Source: Mesostigma viride
Taxonomy: Eukaryota; Streptophyta; Mesostigmatophyceae; Mesostigmatales; Mesostigmataceae
Direction of reading: 5' to 3'
DNA length: 64,000 nucleotides
NCBI GenBank assembly: GCA_009746045.1
Contig: RPFO01000333.1
Span: forward strand, 26,001 to 90,000
The position numbers and the translations under genes were made by a program. Each line of letters begins with the position of its first letter. Within the stretch, counting starts at the first letter, position 1. The notes beneath the pieces are model-generated. The model was not told the DNA's origin. It did not search any database and saw only the letters and a list, made by a program, of their open reading frames with translations. Shown piece after piece: positions 10,897 to 22,600 of this stretch.

Positions 10897-11850
10897 CGGC
10901 GGTGGGGTTGGAGATTAGTGTCAAAACTGAGGCGATGGTGATTGCGGTCTCCAGTACACCGCCGCGCCTGCTCGACGGGACGACGGTCCCGTTCCGCGAT
11001 CGCTTCAAACTGTTGGGGAGTTGGCTCTCTGACACCGCCGACGATGTGGACGGCCGCATCGGCCTGGCCTGGGCCAAGCTCCGTTCGCTCAACACCTACT
11101 GGCGCTCCAAGGGCCTGGGCGAGCACCGCAAGCGCATGCTCTTCAAGGTCCTCGTCCTCACGGTGCTCACGTATGGCGCCGAGGCCTGGACACTCACTGA
11201 CCCACACTGGCAGCTAGGCTAGACGGCACAGTTTACGGGACATTGCTCCGACAGGTCCTGAACGTAGGGTTTTCCAAGCGCCCGTCATCAGAGTCTTTGT
11301 ATCAGGGCATGCCTCGTATTTCGGACGAGATTAGACAGCGTAGGATAGCATTTGTAGGACACCTTGCTCGCACCAGCCAGGTTGACACCGCCCTTGACCA
11401 GCTAGTCTAGCAGGCCCCCAGCGGCTTGGCCAGCCAGGGCGGCACATTCTGACCCGGCCTGGCCCCAAGGGCATTCCCAAAAGGGTAGGGAAACATGTCA
11501 CGAACTACGTCTGCAGATGTTGCTGGATGACCTACTGGTCCCAGCCCAGTTTGAATACCGCATCCACTCTCTCTCCCTTCTTTGGACTGCCATGCAGAAC
11601 AAGACGCGGTGGCAGAAGATTGTCAAGGCTCACACGCCCGACCCTGTGGGCAAGCCACCTCCCCCCAAGAGGCGGAGGCGTTTTAATTGATGAGTAGGGC
11701 AGTTAGGATTTTTCTAGACTAGATAGATTAGCGTTAGGATAGTCAGATTACGCGGCTCTCTCCACCACCATGCACCCATCAAGGAATATGTGCTACATGA
11801 TCTCCCAACGGAGGCATGCTATAATTTAATTTAATTTTAATATCCCGGAG
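10897..11850 (+). pseudogene. LINE ORF2 C-terminal fragment, best preserved copy
   Basis: The segment encodes KTEAMVIAVSS, RFKLLGSWLSDTADDVDGRI and KVLVLTVLTYGAEAWTLTD, the reverse-transcriptase thumb and connection region. After a frameshift near 11217 come RRIAFVGHLARTSQVDTAL and a C-terminus ending KPPPPKRRRRFN and a stop at about 11690. A basic, proline-rich ORF2 end is plausible for nucleic-acid binding. The 3' UTR ends at ATCTCCCAACGGAGGCATG (about 11802) and an (AATTT)n tail at 11820-11842. The palm motif and endonuclease are absent, so the copy is 5'-truncated. Confidence 0.75.
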
Positions 11851-12378
11851 AGGGGGTATATGGATGGCCTATAATACACTCTGGGCTACTTCCTGCAAGG
11901 GTAGGGTGTAAACTACACCTGCTCTGGGTGCACAAAGTGCACCTGCACACCACTACACTATGTATTCAGAAACCTACCTACTAAAGGCCCTGATCGACAT
12001 AGGGGGGAAGATCATCATGGCTAGACAATGGCTAGAGCGTGGCATCTCAGCAGAGAGCAGCAGCTCTCTGCGTGGGCACAGCATAGTAACTATAGTAGAT
12101 AAAGCTAGGCATCATCTGGGGTGCATGTGGCACATCATAGGCACACATGTACATGGCTAAATAATTCTCTTGCATATCAGCTGGTATAGTGCCTGTAGGA
12201 GGCGTACATGTACATGACCACGGTCTATCTATTCTACACTACTACTGCTGTATTCCCCTAAGCTGGGGCGTCTGGAGTCGCTGGGGTCGCGGGGGTCGCG
12301 TGCCAGGGCTAGTGGCCGACGTAGATGGTCGTCCCCTTCCAGTACTGTACACCGGCCGCCCCGCCTTGGTTAGACTGC
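11851..12378 (-). pseudogene. 5'-truncated ORF1-element 3' end
   Basis: On the - strand this holds the last roughly 30 codons of the ORF1-like gene (VYW-type block near 12330) followed by the shared 3' UTR, including CACTATACCAGCTGATATGC and GATGATCTTCCCCCC. The corresponding parts are found at 16.5-17.0 kb and 62.1-62.4 kb. Confidence 0.55.
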
Positions 12379-12891
12379 CAATGTATCACTTATGCCTTGC
12401 ATCATATCCCACCAACTAATGACAGCTAGCTCTTTGCCAGTCTTTGCATTGCAGTTACTATTACTCTTCCCCACCCCCCACCCCTCCCTCACCGGCCCCT
12501 TAGCCTTTTTATGCCTTTGCTTAAATTATTTTACTACTGTTATGCACCTTTTTCATTATGCCTTCGTTTTTCTTTATTTTCATCCCCATGCTATCTCTTT
12601 CCATCCACCATGCACCCGGTCAGCCCCTTTTGTGCTCGCCGCTGTCCCTCCATGCAGGTCTTCCTACAGACAGCCACATGCATGGCTTGGACCGCGATCT
12701 TCGCGCATTTCTCCCAGACAACTGCTCTAGTACTAGAGGACGTCCTCACATGCCGTTGGACTGCCGTGTGTCCAGGAATGAAGTGTCAGAGACAACTATG
12801 CATGGACGCATGGCGATCCAACGCCGTGGAAGGCTGGGGTAGTTGTCAGAGAGGAAAGACGTGAAGGCTGCGGGAGCCGCGTGGCTATATT

Positions 12892-13530
12892 GTCGTCAGA
12901 AAGTAACAAACGTGAAAACGTTAGCTGCCCAAATCTGAGATTCCGCGGAACACAGAAAGTAAGAAAGCCTAGAAGCTACCAGCAAGGAATCGAACATAGG
13001 ACCTTTGGCATGATTTCGCGGCTGTGTGAGTCTCCTGATCCGAAGGCATCTCACTTAACGTTTCGAAACAGCCCAACTGCGAAAAACCTCTTTACCGGAG
13101 AGGGGTCCCAATAATATGTCCGATATCATATTGCTGAATCTATATAGAAGATGATGACAATGACTCACCACTAGACCTAAGTGCGCAGGAGTACTACGCA
13201 CGGACCTACGTGATATTCTAGTATCGCCGAAGTAGGCAGGTTGACCACGGCTGGAATCTGGTTGTAGTAGTGTGACGTACAAACCTAGAGGACGTAGCCG
13301 AAACTAACTAGTATGAACCAATCTTACATTGTCGTCAGAAAGCAACAAACGTGATCGAAAACGCTAGCTGCCCAAATCTGAGATTCCGCGGAACACAGAA
13401 AGTAAGAAAGCCTAGAAGCTACCAGCAAGGAATCGAACATAGGACCTTTGGCATGATTTTGCGGCTGTGTGAGTCTCCTAGCTAGCTGCTGATCCGAAGG
13501 CATTTCACTTTTAAACGTTTCGAAACAGCC
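12892..13530. repeat. Two direct repeats of about 190 bp, 250 bp apart
   Basis: 12892-13076 and about 13331-13530 are nearly identical, except for short insertions such as an added CTAGCTAGCTG. The reverse strand contains GTTCGATTCC, which fits the pol III B-box consensus. The surrounding stems do not pair as in a tRNA, so a SINE-like or tRNA-derived repeat is only a possibility. Confidence 0.5.
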
Positions 13531-13589
13531 CGCGTGGCTATATCTCTATGTATAGGAAGACCTGCATGGAGGGAGACAGTGACTAGGTA

Positions 13590-14945
13590 TGTTGGCACAG
13601 CTAGGCAAACATTCTAAGCATGGCTGCCATAGCGGCAGTTGACTACCAATGGATACAAGCTATAGGGCCATTATGCAAGCTATTCTAGCCCGCAGGGGGC
13701 GTTCACATCATGTGGTTGATCATCAGGTCCCCGCCCCTCCAGTACACCTTGGGCTTCTGGGGGTCCCATGCTTAAGTGCATGGTGGAGGTATTCCGGCCA
13801 CAGGTCGCGTCGCTGCTGCTGCTGAGCGGGGGTCAGGTCGTCGTCCAGCGTCCAGGTGAGGTCGTGCAATCTCTTGCGACGAGAGAGGAACCGCTGCAAT
13901 TGTCCTCACGGGAGGGGAAGGTGAGCAGGACTGGTGGGAGAGCCGGCGGCCCGTGAGTCACTGGGGAAGGCGGTGGCACCCCGACGCAGTTCTACCTCAC
14001 CTACCAGGCCCATGAGGGTAAAGGAGCTGCATGGTCCTTGAGCTCGTCGGCAAGGGAGGTTGAAGTCTCACCTGGCTTCTGGGGGAAACGACGCAGCACC
14101 ACTCGGCATTCGCGGCGAGCGCGGTCGGTGGCCTCCCGTTGGTTGGCCTGGCGGTGGTCCTCCAGCTCCTGCATGGAGCTTCGTGGCGATCGATGGCGTC
14201 GGTGGCCGGTTGAGGCGGTCGCTGACCGCAGCAGGTCCGCATAGGAGAGCGGCGGGAGGTCGCCAGCATCCTGCCGGGGTGCCAGGCTTGGATGCGATGG
14301 TGGCCGTCTGCTCCGCTATCTTTGGGACCTGTGTGGCCAGGGCCTCGGTGTGGCCGGGCGGTGATGGCTTCAAGCTTCTTCATGAGCACGCCGCACCGGC
14401 ACTTGATTGGACCCCTCCACCTGGTCAGTTGAGGCGGGAGAGGAGTGCAGCATGCGCCTCAGATGCCTGCGCCGTGGTCTGCAGCGCTGTGAGAGTGAGG
14501 TTGTAGCTTGTGCACATGCGACCTTGGTTTCCGTATTGGAGACCTTGGCCTCCACCGTGTTGAGCGCTGCATGTGGTCATCAATGTCATCTTCTCGCGAC
14601 CAGCGGCCAGGTCCAGCGCGCACTGCTCGGATGTCATCCTTGCAGCTATAGAGGGAGGGAGCCGGTGTGGCTGCCGGCTGCGCAGGCCGGGCTGCATGGG
14701 TTGTGGAGCCGAGCGACGAGGTCGCGTTCAGTGAGCTTGAAGACTTCAGCTGAATTCTGGCAGGCGCGAGGAACTCCTCCACCTTGTCGGCGGGGATGGG
14801 CCCCTCGAGGGGATCGGCCCCACGGAGCTTGTGTTCCAGTACGTAGTACTCGGGCATATCTCGGTGCAGTGTGCGTCGGTCAGTCGCAGCCAGCCGCTGA
14901 GCGTAAAGCATGCGTAGTCTAGTAGGTACCGTCGCCATTTGCATG
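13590..14945 (-). pseudogene. Degenerate ORF1-like gene, variant 2
   Basis: Close to its 3' end on the - strand (around 13800-13860) the translation reads TLDDDLTPAQQQQRRDLWPE, followed by an unaligned tail in which a one-base shift restores VYWRGG and MINHMM. The sequence 13590-13700 matches 9647-9720 of the related copy. Upstream frames up to 14944 give a helical N-terminal region (MPEYYVLEHKLRG). Several frameshifts are present. Confidence 0.5.
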
Positions 14946-15205
14946 TTTCGTAGTGCTCAGAATTTCTCGGGCTCAGACTGGCTTGGCTCGGCGATGGGTT
15001 TGCTGGCGGTGGGTTTGCAGCTAGGCCCAGTCGACTGCATGGGCAAGGAAGTCATGGCGAGGCATGGGTTGGGCTGCTGGGAACCGGAAAACTTTTCCAA
15101 ACCCCAAGCATGCAGCCCAAAGATGCATGTTAACAAGGGTTACCGAAGATGTGTGGAGGCAAGCCGACCGGTAGAGCTGGGAAGCGACGTTGAGAGTACG
15201 TATAG

Positions 15206-15665
15206 CTGGCTGTTTGCGACAAGCCCGGAGCGATCGAGTGTGCACTACCCCCCCCCCCCCCCCCCCTGACCAGGCCGGTGGGGTGGGGTGGGGGGTCTGA
15301 CCCCGCCCCCACCCCCTCGAGGGGGAGGGAGGTGGGGGGCAGGGTCTCAACCCACCCCCTCCCCCTCACCCCCTACCAGGGGGTGGGGGTGTTTGGACCC
15401 TCGACCCCCCCCCCCCCCCGCCCCCTATTTCCCCTCAGGCTAGTACTGCAGAAGGGGGGCAGGGGGGGGGGGTCTCGACCCGCCCCCACCCCCTCGACCA
15501 GTACTGTCCAGGGGGTGGGGGGTTTCGAACCCTCACCCCCTCCCCCAGTACCCCCACCCCCATGCACCCCCACCCCTGATTATAGGGGTGCATGGGGGGG
15601 CGGGAGGGGACTGACCCCGCCCCCCCCCCCTTCACACTCACTCCGGGCTTGTCGCAAACAGCCAG
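15206..15665. mobile_element. G/C-tract element with perfect 25-bp inverted termini
   Basis: 15206-15230 (CTGGCTGTTTGCGACAAGCC...) is the exact reverse complement of 15641-15665. The 410-bp interior alternates long C runs and G runs (for example 15247-15266, 15400-15420, 15457-15471 and 15615-15630). It also has internal hairpins such as CCCCCTCGAGGGGG and a larger one around 15572-15600. No protein is supported; proline-rich open frames there are compositional. It could be a non-autonomous DNA transposon or a recombination product. Confidence 0.6.
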
Positions 15666-16467
15666 GTAGTAGCCTGGAAAATGCAAAGGAAATATGACTA
15701 GACAGATAACAAAGTAGAATTATAGTAGAAAAGGTACTCTCCTAGCATAGGAGCGGCTAAGTATGGAGTAGCTGTGTGTATCCTAGAAGCGAGCTGCGAG
15801 CTGTGCAGCGTGCTAGCTGCGACTAAAGGTGGCGTATACATATATGGGGACGTTGCTTGAGAAAATTCTTGACCTGCTTTAGCATAATGCACTGGTTGTA
15901 TCCTTTCAAAATCAGAGCGTCCAACAGGGGTACAGCCTCCTTGATGAAGTCCTGTTTGTATATATGAACAAAGCCTATAGAAGTACGATGTAACTGGCTG
16001 AGGACCACACCATACTTGACTGTACATATCTGCTGCATGAGAGAGCGCTGTCGATGGCAGGAAAACGAACAAACTGGATCATGCTACACTTCGGCTCTAG
16101 ACGCTCGTCATAGATCCTGGTATGTCGATTGTGGGTATAATGTTGAGATCAAGGTAATTGCATGAATCGCCAGAAGTAAGCTTGAGCGTGAGCGAGGCTT
16201 GTGGATAAATACCTGGCCGGTCTCCCGGGAGCTTCATACAGATGTCAGAGCATGGAAGGTAGGGTTGTCCATGAAATAACATCATCAATATATCTACATA
16301 ATTAGGAATAGTTGTCTCATGCTCAATTATCACTAACAGGCATGCACAGGCCACCGGAATATGATCCATGTCAAGTGCGTCCGGCAGTCCTGTACAACAC
16401 GTGCAGTAACGATATACATAACAGGCCTCAGGGCTGCACTTTGGCTAGCGTACTTTATGATATTCTG
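15666..16467. other. No gene seen
   Basis: Open frames at 15698-16072 and 16097-16369 on the - strand show no recognisable domain, and no repeat match inside the window was found. Confidence 0.35.
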
Positions 16468-16471
16468 CACC

Positions 16472-18500
16472 ATTAATTAATTAATTAATTAGGAACATAA
16501 CTCCGTTGGGAGTATATGTATAGCACATAGCCCAGAGAAGGGGCATATGGCACATACATATGGTACATTCTAAGCTACTTCCTGCGAGGGTGGGAATGTA
16601 ATCGACACTTGCTCTAGTAGGTGCACCAACTTAGGGCACCTGCACCCCCAGAGTCTCAAGCTCAACCCAACTATAAGGGGAGCCTGTCATGGGGGGGGAA
16701 GATCTTCATGGCCATACAAGAGCTAGAGCGTGGCATCTCAGCAGAGAGCAGCTCTCTGCGTGGGCACAGCATAACTAGTAGATAAAGCTAGGTGCCCATC
16801 ATCTGGGGTGTGGCACATCATAGGCACACATGTACATGGCTAAATAATGCTCTTGCATCAGCCGGGTATAGTGCCTGTAGGAGGCGTACATGTACATGGT
16901 CACGGGCTATCTAGTCTACACTACTACTGCTGTATTCCTCTAAGCTGGGGCGGCTGGAGCCGCTGGGGCCGTGGGGGTCGCATGCCAGCAGGGCTTGTGG
17001 CCGACGTAGATGGTCGCCCCCTTCCAGTACACCGGCTGCCCCGCCTTGGTCTGCCGGAGCTGGAGGTGGGTCGGCCATAGCTCCCGTCGCCGTTGTTGCT
17101 GCGCCAGGGTCAAGTCGTCGTCAAGGGTGAAGTGAGTCTTCTCGAGCCGCTTGCGGCGTCGGAGGAAAGAAATCTTGTCCGCCAGGTTCTTAAAGGTGAG
17201 AAGGAGCGGGGGCGCCCCTGCCTTACCCCGCGCGCGGGGAAGGCGGTGGGCGACCAGCTCTCGAGATCTCACCAGTAAGGCCCATGCGACCAAGAATTTC
17301 TCGCTCAAACGCACGTGCAAGCTTCTCGGAATTCTCACCTTCCTCCATGTCAAAGTGCTTGACGATGACGTTGAGGCTGCACTTGGCGAGCTCGGCCTCC
17401 TCGCGGAGGTCGAGCGTCTGCTGCTGGAGCTGTGCTGCGACGGCGGAGGTGGTGGAGGTGGTGTGCTGCATGCCCGCCCAGGTCGTGATGGGGGGAGCAT
17501 CGCCGGCCAGGCCAGCAGGGGCTGGCTTGGCGGCAATGTCCTTCACCGCCTGGGCGGTGAGGCCTGCGGTGTTTTGCAGGACCTCGATGGCGATGGCATT
17601 GTCCTTGAGGCGCTGGTCGATGTCGTGGAGCTGGGCGGTGATGGAGTCGGTGGAGGCGGAGGGGGGGGGGGGGGGGTGGAGGCGAGGAGGGTGGCGGTGG
17701 CGGTGGCGGTGGGGATGGTGGGGAGCTCAGCAGCCAGCGTGCTGCCCACAGCTGCCACATCTGCAGCCAGGGGCGTCACGTGCTGTGAGAGGGCTTCGTG
17801 GAGGTGGAGGAGGAAGGTGGATTCGGTCAAGGGGATGGGTTTCCAGAGGTCCGCGGAACATGTTACACACAACGGCTGCAGCGCTGAAGGATGGAAAAGA
17901 GGGCGGCGAGCTGAAGGCGCGGTCGCGACCAACCAGACAGGTCAGGTGCGCGGTACTGAAACTGGCCGTCAGACTGGCTGCGGAAGCAGTTATGGCGTTT
18001 GAGGCGCTGGCACAGGTCAAGAAGGGAGGCGTACGACCCATAAAACAAGAGCTCCAGTATCCGGATGTGTGGCCAGTAAAAAAAGCCAGGTCTGTGGACG
18101 TCGAAGGTGGAAAATAACACGTCAACGTCAAAGTCGTTCTCAGACCAGCTAGGTTTGGTTGGGCGGCTGCGTTTGGGCTCGATCAGGCGATGCTGAAGGC
18201 GAGGCATTAAGCCCGGAAGGGTTCGGGGCGACCACCAGTGCGCGACTAGTGTCACCGCTGCCTGCCGGACCTGAGGGCGAAGCTGCAGCCGGAGCTGCAG
18301 ACGTATTTTCATTGCCGAGCGCAGCCGCCAGGCTGCGTTGCGTCGAGGAGCGTTTGTTCGTCATATATTGCGTATTAGCTTCGGAAAATTATATCAGCGT
18401 GTGCGTCTTAGAAAGACGAAGCGATTGTGACAGTCACAGCCGAATTTGGTGCCCAAATGTGAAAGTTATGAGCTCCGCCGTCAGCCAGGGCTACCTCGTG
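16472..18500 (-). mobile_element. ORF1-only retroelement, near full length
   Basis: Reading the - strand: a 5' leader matching the 60.2-kb copy (GCCACGAGGTAGCC, then CTGATATAATTTTCCGAAGC); a start at 18364 giving MTNKRSSTQRSLAAALGNEN; then FYGSYASLLDLCQRLKR, an SQHVTPLAADVAAVGSTLAA coil, SLNVIVKHFDMEEGE, PLLLTFKNLADKISFLRRRK, LDDDLTLAQQQRRRELWPTH and VYWKGATIYVGHKP. A roughly 450-bp 3' UTR follows, then the terminal motif ACTCCCAACGGAGT and a (TTAA)n tail at 16472-16491. No endonuclease or reverse transcriptase follows. At least four frameshifts make it a pseudogene. The protein resembles L1-type ORF1 (coiled coil plus nucleic-acid-binding C-terminus). Confidence 0.65.
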
Positions 18501-19296
18501 GCTCGTGGCTCGTATAACTTATACATTTTTGCTAAGGTAAACGCATGTGCCCACATGCACGCATGTGCGCCCATAATGGCCCCCATGGATGATGCCTTCA
18601 GAATAGCCACGCCCTGCACCATACATCACGCGATTGGCGAGAAACTGGTCCACCTTAGCAGAGGTACCTTTTGGCGAATTAATTAATTTTTTGCCCAAAA
18701 TGTATCGGAGTCCGACCAATTTCGACCCCTATCTTCCATTTTGGACCATAGTTCGGCTTTTTCATGGCAGATCCTGATTGCCCCCACCGAGATCTATCGA
18801 TTGCGCTACTTATACTTGAGATCAGACCCCCCTACCTCGTACTTGCCATACTCGACTTTGGCTTACTTGCCGTAAGAGAATGACGTTAGACCCATTTTTA
18901 CCAGTCTCGTAACAAGACTAACACCCGGTCGGAAAACGACTTTCAACTACCCGAGGGCAGATTCGGAATTCCCTTTGAGAGATCTGCCGATTGCACTAGT
19001 CAAATTTAATTTTGGGGTCGATCTACGAGGCCCAGTTTCCTTCCGTGGACCGGTTTCTCGACAATAGCGTCACATACTAAATCTCCGCACGAGCACTGTC
19101 TTCAAGGTGTGGGCATTAGCACACCTTGCTATGTACTACTATGTAAGTAAGTACTTGCGTGTCATGCGCATAGGCATGCCACGGAGTACTATGCTTATTT
19201 CGTTAGAAACATAATTACCGTTGCTATGTCTGGCAAATGGCCAGATGCAGCCACACAAGTGTCATGATGTCAAGCCTGAGCTGGTTATCTCTTTGA
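18501..19296. other. Intergenic, no gene seen
   Basis: A short segment near 18568-18600 (GCCCATAATGGCCCCCATGG) is repeated at 61765-61785. The remainder is moderately AT-rich, without supported coding sequence. Confidence 0.35.
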
Positions 19297-19301
19297 TTAC
19301 A
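19297..19301 (-). terminator. TGTAA poly(A)-type signal of MSH3
   Basis: On the - strand TGTAA occurs 23 bases after the predicted MSH3 stop. The position suits a chlorophyte cleavage signal, although the motif is short. Confidence 0.35.
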
Positions 19302-19323
19302 GCATCCATTTTCAGCACTGTTT

Positions 19324-19644
19324 TCATATCAGGCACACGCCCAAGTGACATGTTTGCTGGACACCTTGGATCTTGGCAGCGGCCGCACTGTCGTCCAAAC
19401 TTGCCTGCGCCACTTCAGCCAGGCTGCCACTCAAGGCTTTGTACACAGTGACTCCTCTTTCCAAAGTTGGACTGTCAGGCAACACAGCGCAGGACTGCTC
19501 CTCTGAGGTGTCGTCAAGAGCAGCATTTGCCAGATCCGCGTCCACGGCATCCGACGCTCGCTTCCGCTTGCGTGCACGCATCTTGGTAGTGCTCTCCAGC
19601 TCAGCTGCTTTGATGGCCGCCCTGTCGATCACGCAAGGTGGAAT
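19324..19644 (-). CDS. MSH3: MSH3 exon 21: C-terminus
   Basis: Starts [20 protein letters not shown], the helix-turn-helix dimerisation segment, then [10 protein letters not shown], a basic cluster that could be a nuclear localisation signal, and an acidic tail. The stop is TGA at 19326-19324. The tail beyond RKRK has no known homology to me, so a further splice is possible. Confidence 0.8.
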   Translation of the reverse strand: MPPCVIDRAAIKAAELESTTKMRARKRKRASDAVDADLANAALDDTSEEQSCAVLPDSPTLERGVTVYKALSGSLAEVAQASLDDSAAAAKIQGVQQTCHLGVCLI

Positions 19645-22600
19645 CTGTAACCACGAAACCAGGGAAGTGCCGCAGTTGCCACCGAGGTCAGAAGCGAAGC
19701 AGCAAACAATTCTGGCAGGGCCCAGCCACGCAAGACCACGGGGCAGGTGGCATTCACAACAAGTGAGCCTTTTTCAAATCATCACAGGAAAGGGGCAGCT
19801 GCGAGGGCAACCGATACCGACGCGAGCGTGCCACCTGGCCGGTAAAGATGCTGGGTCATGTCTAATCCACTGTTGACCGGAATCCGACTTTTGCCCATAT
19901 TACATCCAAACACGAGCATTAGATAGAAAGTCAGGGCCAACAGTCCAAAAGCGTGATGGTTCCAGTGCCGGGGGCATGGGGTGACACACTCCACACTGGA
20001 ACAGACTCTCGGCGCCCATTTCACAGACATAAGAAGACCTTACCGCACCAAGTTGGTTAGAGGATCTTATTGACCGTAAACCCTTCCCGCGCTAACAAGC
20101 CAGGTGCCGTTAAGGGCAACCAGCCAGGAGTTGCAGGTCGAATTTGTTATCCAATTCGGTTCAGATGCCCTTTTGAAATGGCCTCGCAAAGGACATCGAC
20201 CAGTGAGAAAATGAGCCTCCAATGGGTGTGGGCATCCCTGTCCTTCTCTTGCCTACGGGGCTTTATATTCTCAAAAAGTGGCATACCGTACCCTAGGCAT
20301 CCCAACGCTGAACATGGCGTGCCTCAGGGTCTGGAAACGCATGGCCTTCATGGCCCTCTTGCACCCGCCTCCGTGAGTCTCCGCGATTGACATAAAAACA
20401 TTTGACACAACTGGGGGTTCTGAATGGGGCACCCCCCTGTACTTTTTGACACAACTGGGGTAGCGGTATACCTTTACGCAGGCTTGCGGTCCTTGACATA
20501 CAGGCGCGGACCAATCCTGTGGGGCACACCATGGGACTGAACAAGGATGGACTAGCCACCAGTATCCCACACAGTGTACAAGTCCACAGGGCGCTGCCGT
20601 TCTCCCAACCGCGAGGCATTGGCTGACAATGATTACACCCAGAGGGGTTTCTAGGTTTCAGGCACATTTTGTAGGAGGTGCTGAAATAGGAGTGGGGAGA
20701 GCAGGCTGTGTTGGCAGTCACGGTGCAACATTCGCGGACCGCACGGACGAGGGAAGGTGCAAGAAGCAGCACGTACAGCAAAACCCGAATCAAGAGTAAG
20801 AAGCACGAATAAAGAAACCCGGGCGCCACTTGTGCGTGCACACCGCTGGGTTCCCCATCGACCCAGCAGCGGCCATCCCACCACAGGTGTCCCTGCCATT
20901 GATGAGTCCTGTCCGGCTGCATGTCTGCCCACAGGAGGACAGCCTGTTGGGTACTTTGCCGTCCCGTAGAAACATTCCTTCCGTACTCTAGGCTACCACA
21001 GTGCACCCAGACCCTTGTGGCTGTAGCCATGTATGATCAGACTCTTCTGACTGGAGGTGTGACTACAACAGAAGGCAGGTTTCTCTCCCTGCCTCTCTCT
21101 GCCAGGTCGCAGCCAGCACAGGGGGGGAACCCTGCAGTCCAGGCCCAGCGACATCCACACCTCCACACAGCAACGCCGGTACGCTGCCTCATGGGCACCC
21201 ACCGCGGTCGTACACTCACCTCCGCGAGGCGCGCGACGTGGAGGCCAAAACTGCGGTCGGCCACGCCCGGCACCAGCTTGTAGAGGAACGAGATGGCCTG
21301 GTCGGGAGCCACCGAGCTGCCCTCCCCTTCCTCCTGCGGCTGGGTGGCGGCGCCCACCTCGTATCCCTGGGCACCTTGACATGACGCGGGCGCGGGCGCG
21401 GGCCCCGACGACACGTAGGAGACAAAAAAGGCGCCCACCTCGCGCGGGTGCTCCTTCTGGGGCAGGCACCCGGTGACGGATGATCGCAGGAGATGGTTCA
21501 TGACGGATATCAAGGGAATGGGCGGCGAGGCAGCGCCAGTAGAGGAAAGTGAGACGTTCGAGGATGGCCTTCAACCGCCTGATGGAGTGCCCAGCTAAGG
21601 CTTATGACAGCTGGCACATTGTAACAATAGCGAGGAAGGCAGCACCGCGAGAGCCAGATGTGGGGGTGAGGCCTAGGGCCCAGTTCTATTCCCCTGACCG
21701 CCGACGCCAAGCCAGGCCGCCACCCAGCACGCCGCTGCCCACGCGTGCCCCCCCCTCCTCCCCAACATCTTGCCCCCTTCCTCACCTGCAGCGACGTGAT
21801 GACTGGGTAGTGCGTGACGAAGAGGGTGAGGCAGCGCGTGGCCTCCAGGAAGTGCTGTTGCTCGCACACGCCACGCGGCGCGACAATCGCCGTGATGGCA
21901 ACAACAGGGCAGGGATGACGAGGGCGGGGAGGGTACGCGCCGCAACGACGTCGCGGCGGTGGACGCGCCACAAAGGAACCGCACGAGTCAAGCGCAGGGG
22001 GGAGCGAGGGCGAAGCGTGAGGGGCCGTGCGGCAGCCATGAACCACATGGGGAAGCTCCCCCTGAGTCACAAACACCAGGTCCCGTGCAAACATTGTGCA
22101 GGCATGAATCCAACGACAAGACAAGCTGCGCCACCATGATAGCATGTTAGCATCACCGCCGGCATGTGAAAGGGTGGATGCCCTCTCCCCCCTGGCCAGG
22201 GGAGAGGCCCTGGGGGAGCAAGCCATGGCCGGCCCTCGGCAGGGGGCTCTGTTTGGATCGGGCACAGGCCTGATAGGGCTGGGGATCGCGCGACATTCAG
22301 CATGCCCCATGCCCATTCAAGCACCCGGCGTGATGAGGACACGAGGGCCCACCCGCAAGGGGGGGGAGGAACACCCACCACAACCCCGGGGGAGGAAAAC
22401 ACCCACCACCGACACCGGGGGGCCACACGGGAGCGAGGCGGGGCAACATAGGGTGTGGGTGCAGAGGCAAAGGTGGGTGGTTATGCGGCGTGCACACGTC
22501 CCCAAGCATTACCACACCCACAGCAGGGGGCCAGGGGCCTGAAGCTGCTGCCAGAAACACCAGCCACCCTGACCGCTGCGGGGGCGGCAGTGCAGGCACC

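Noticed and set aside
12950-13070. tRNA gene on the - strand
   Set aside because: The B-box-like GTTCGATTCC is present, but T-stem pairing is only about 3 of 5 and no acceptor stem is found.
15278-15697. Proline-rich protein of 139 codons
   Set aside because: Encoded by C/G runs inside an inverted-repeat element; no conserved sequence.
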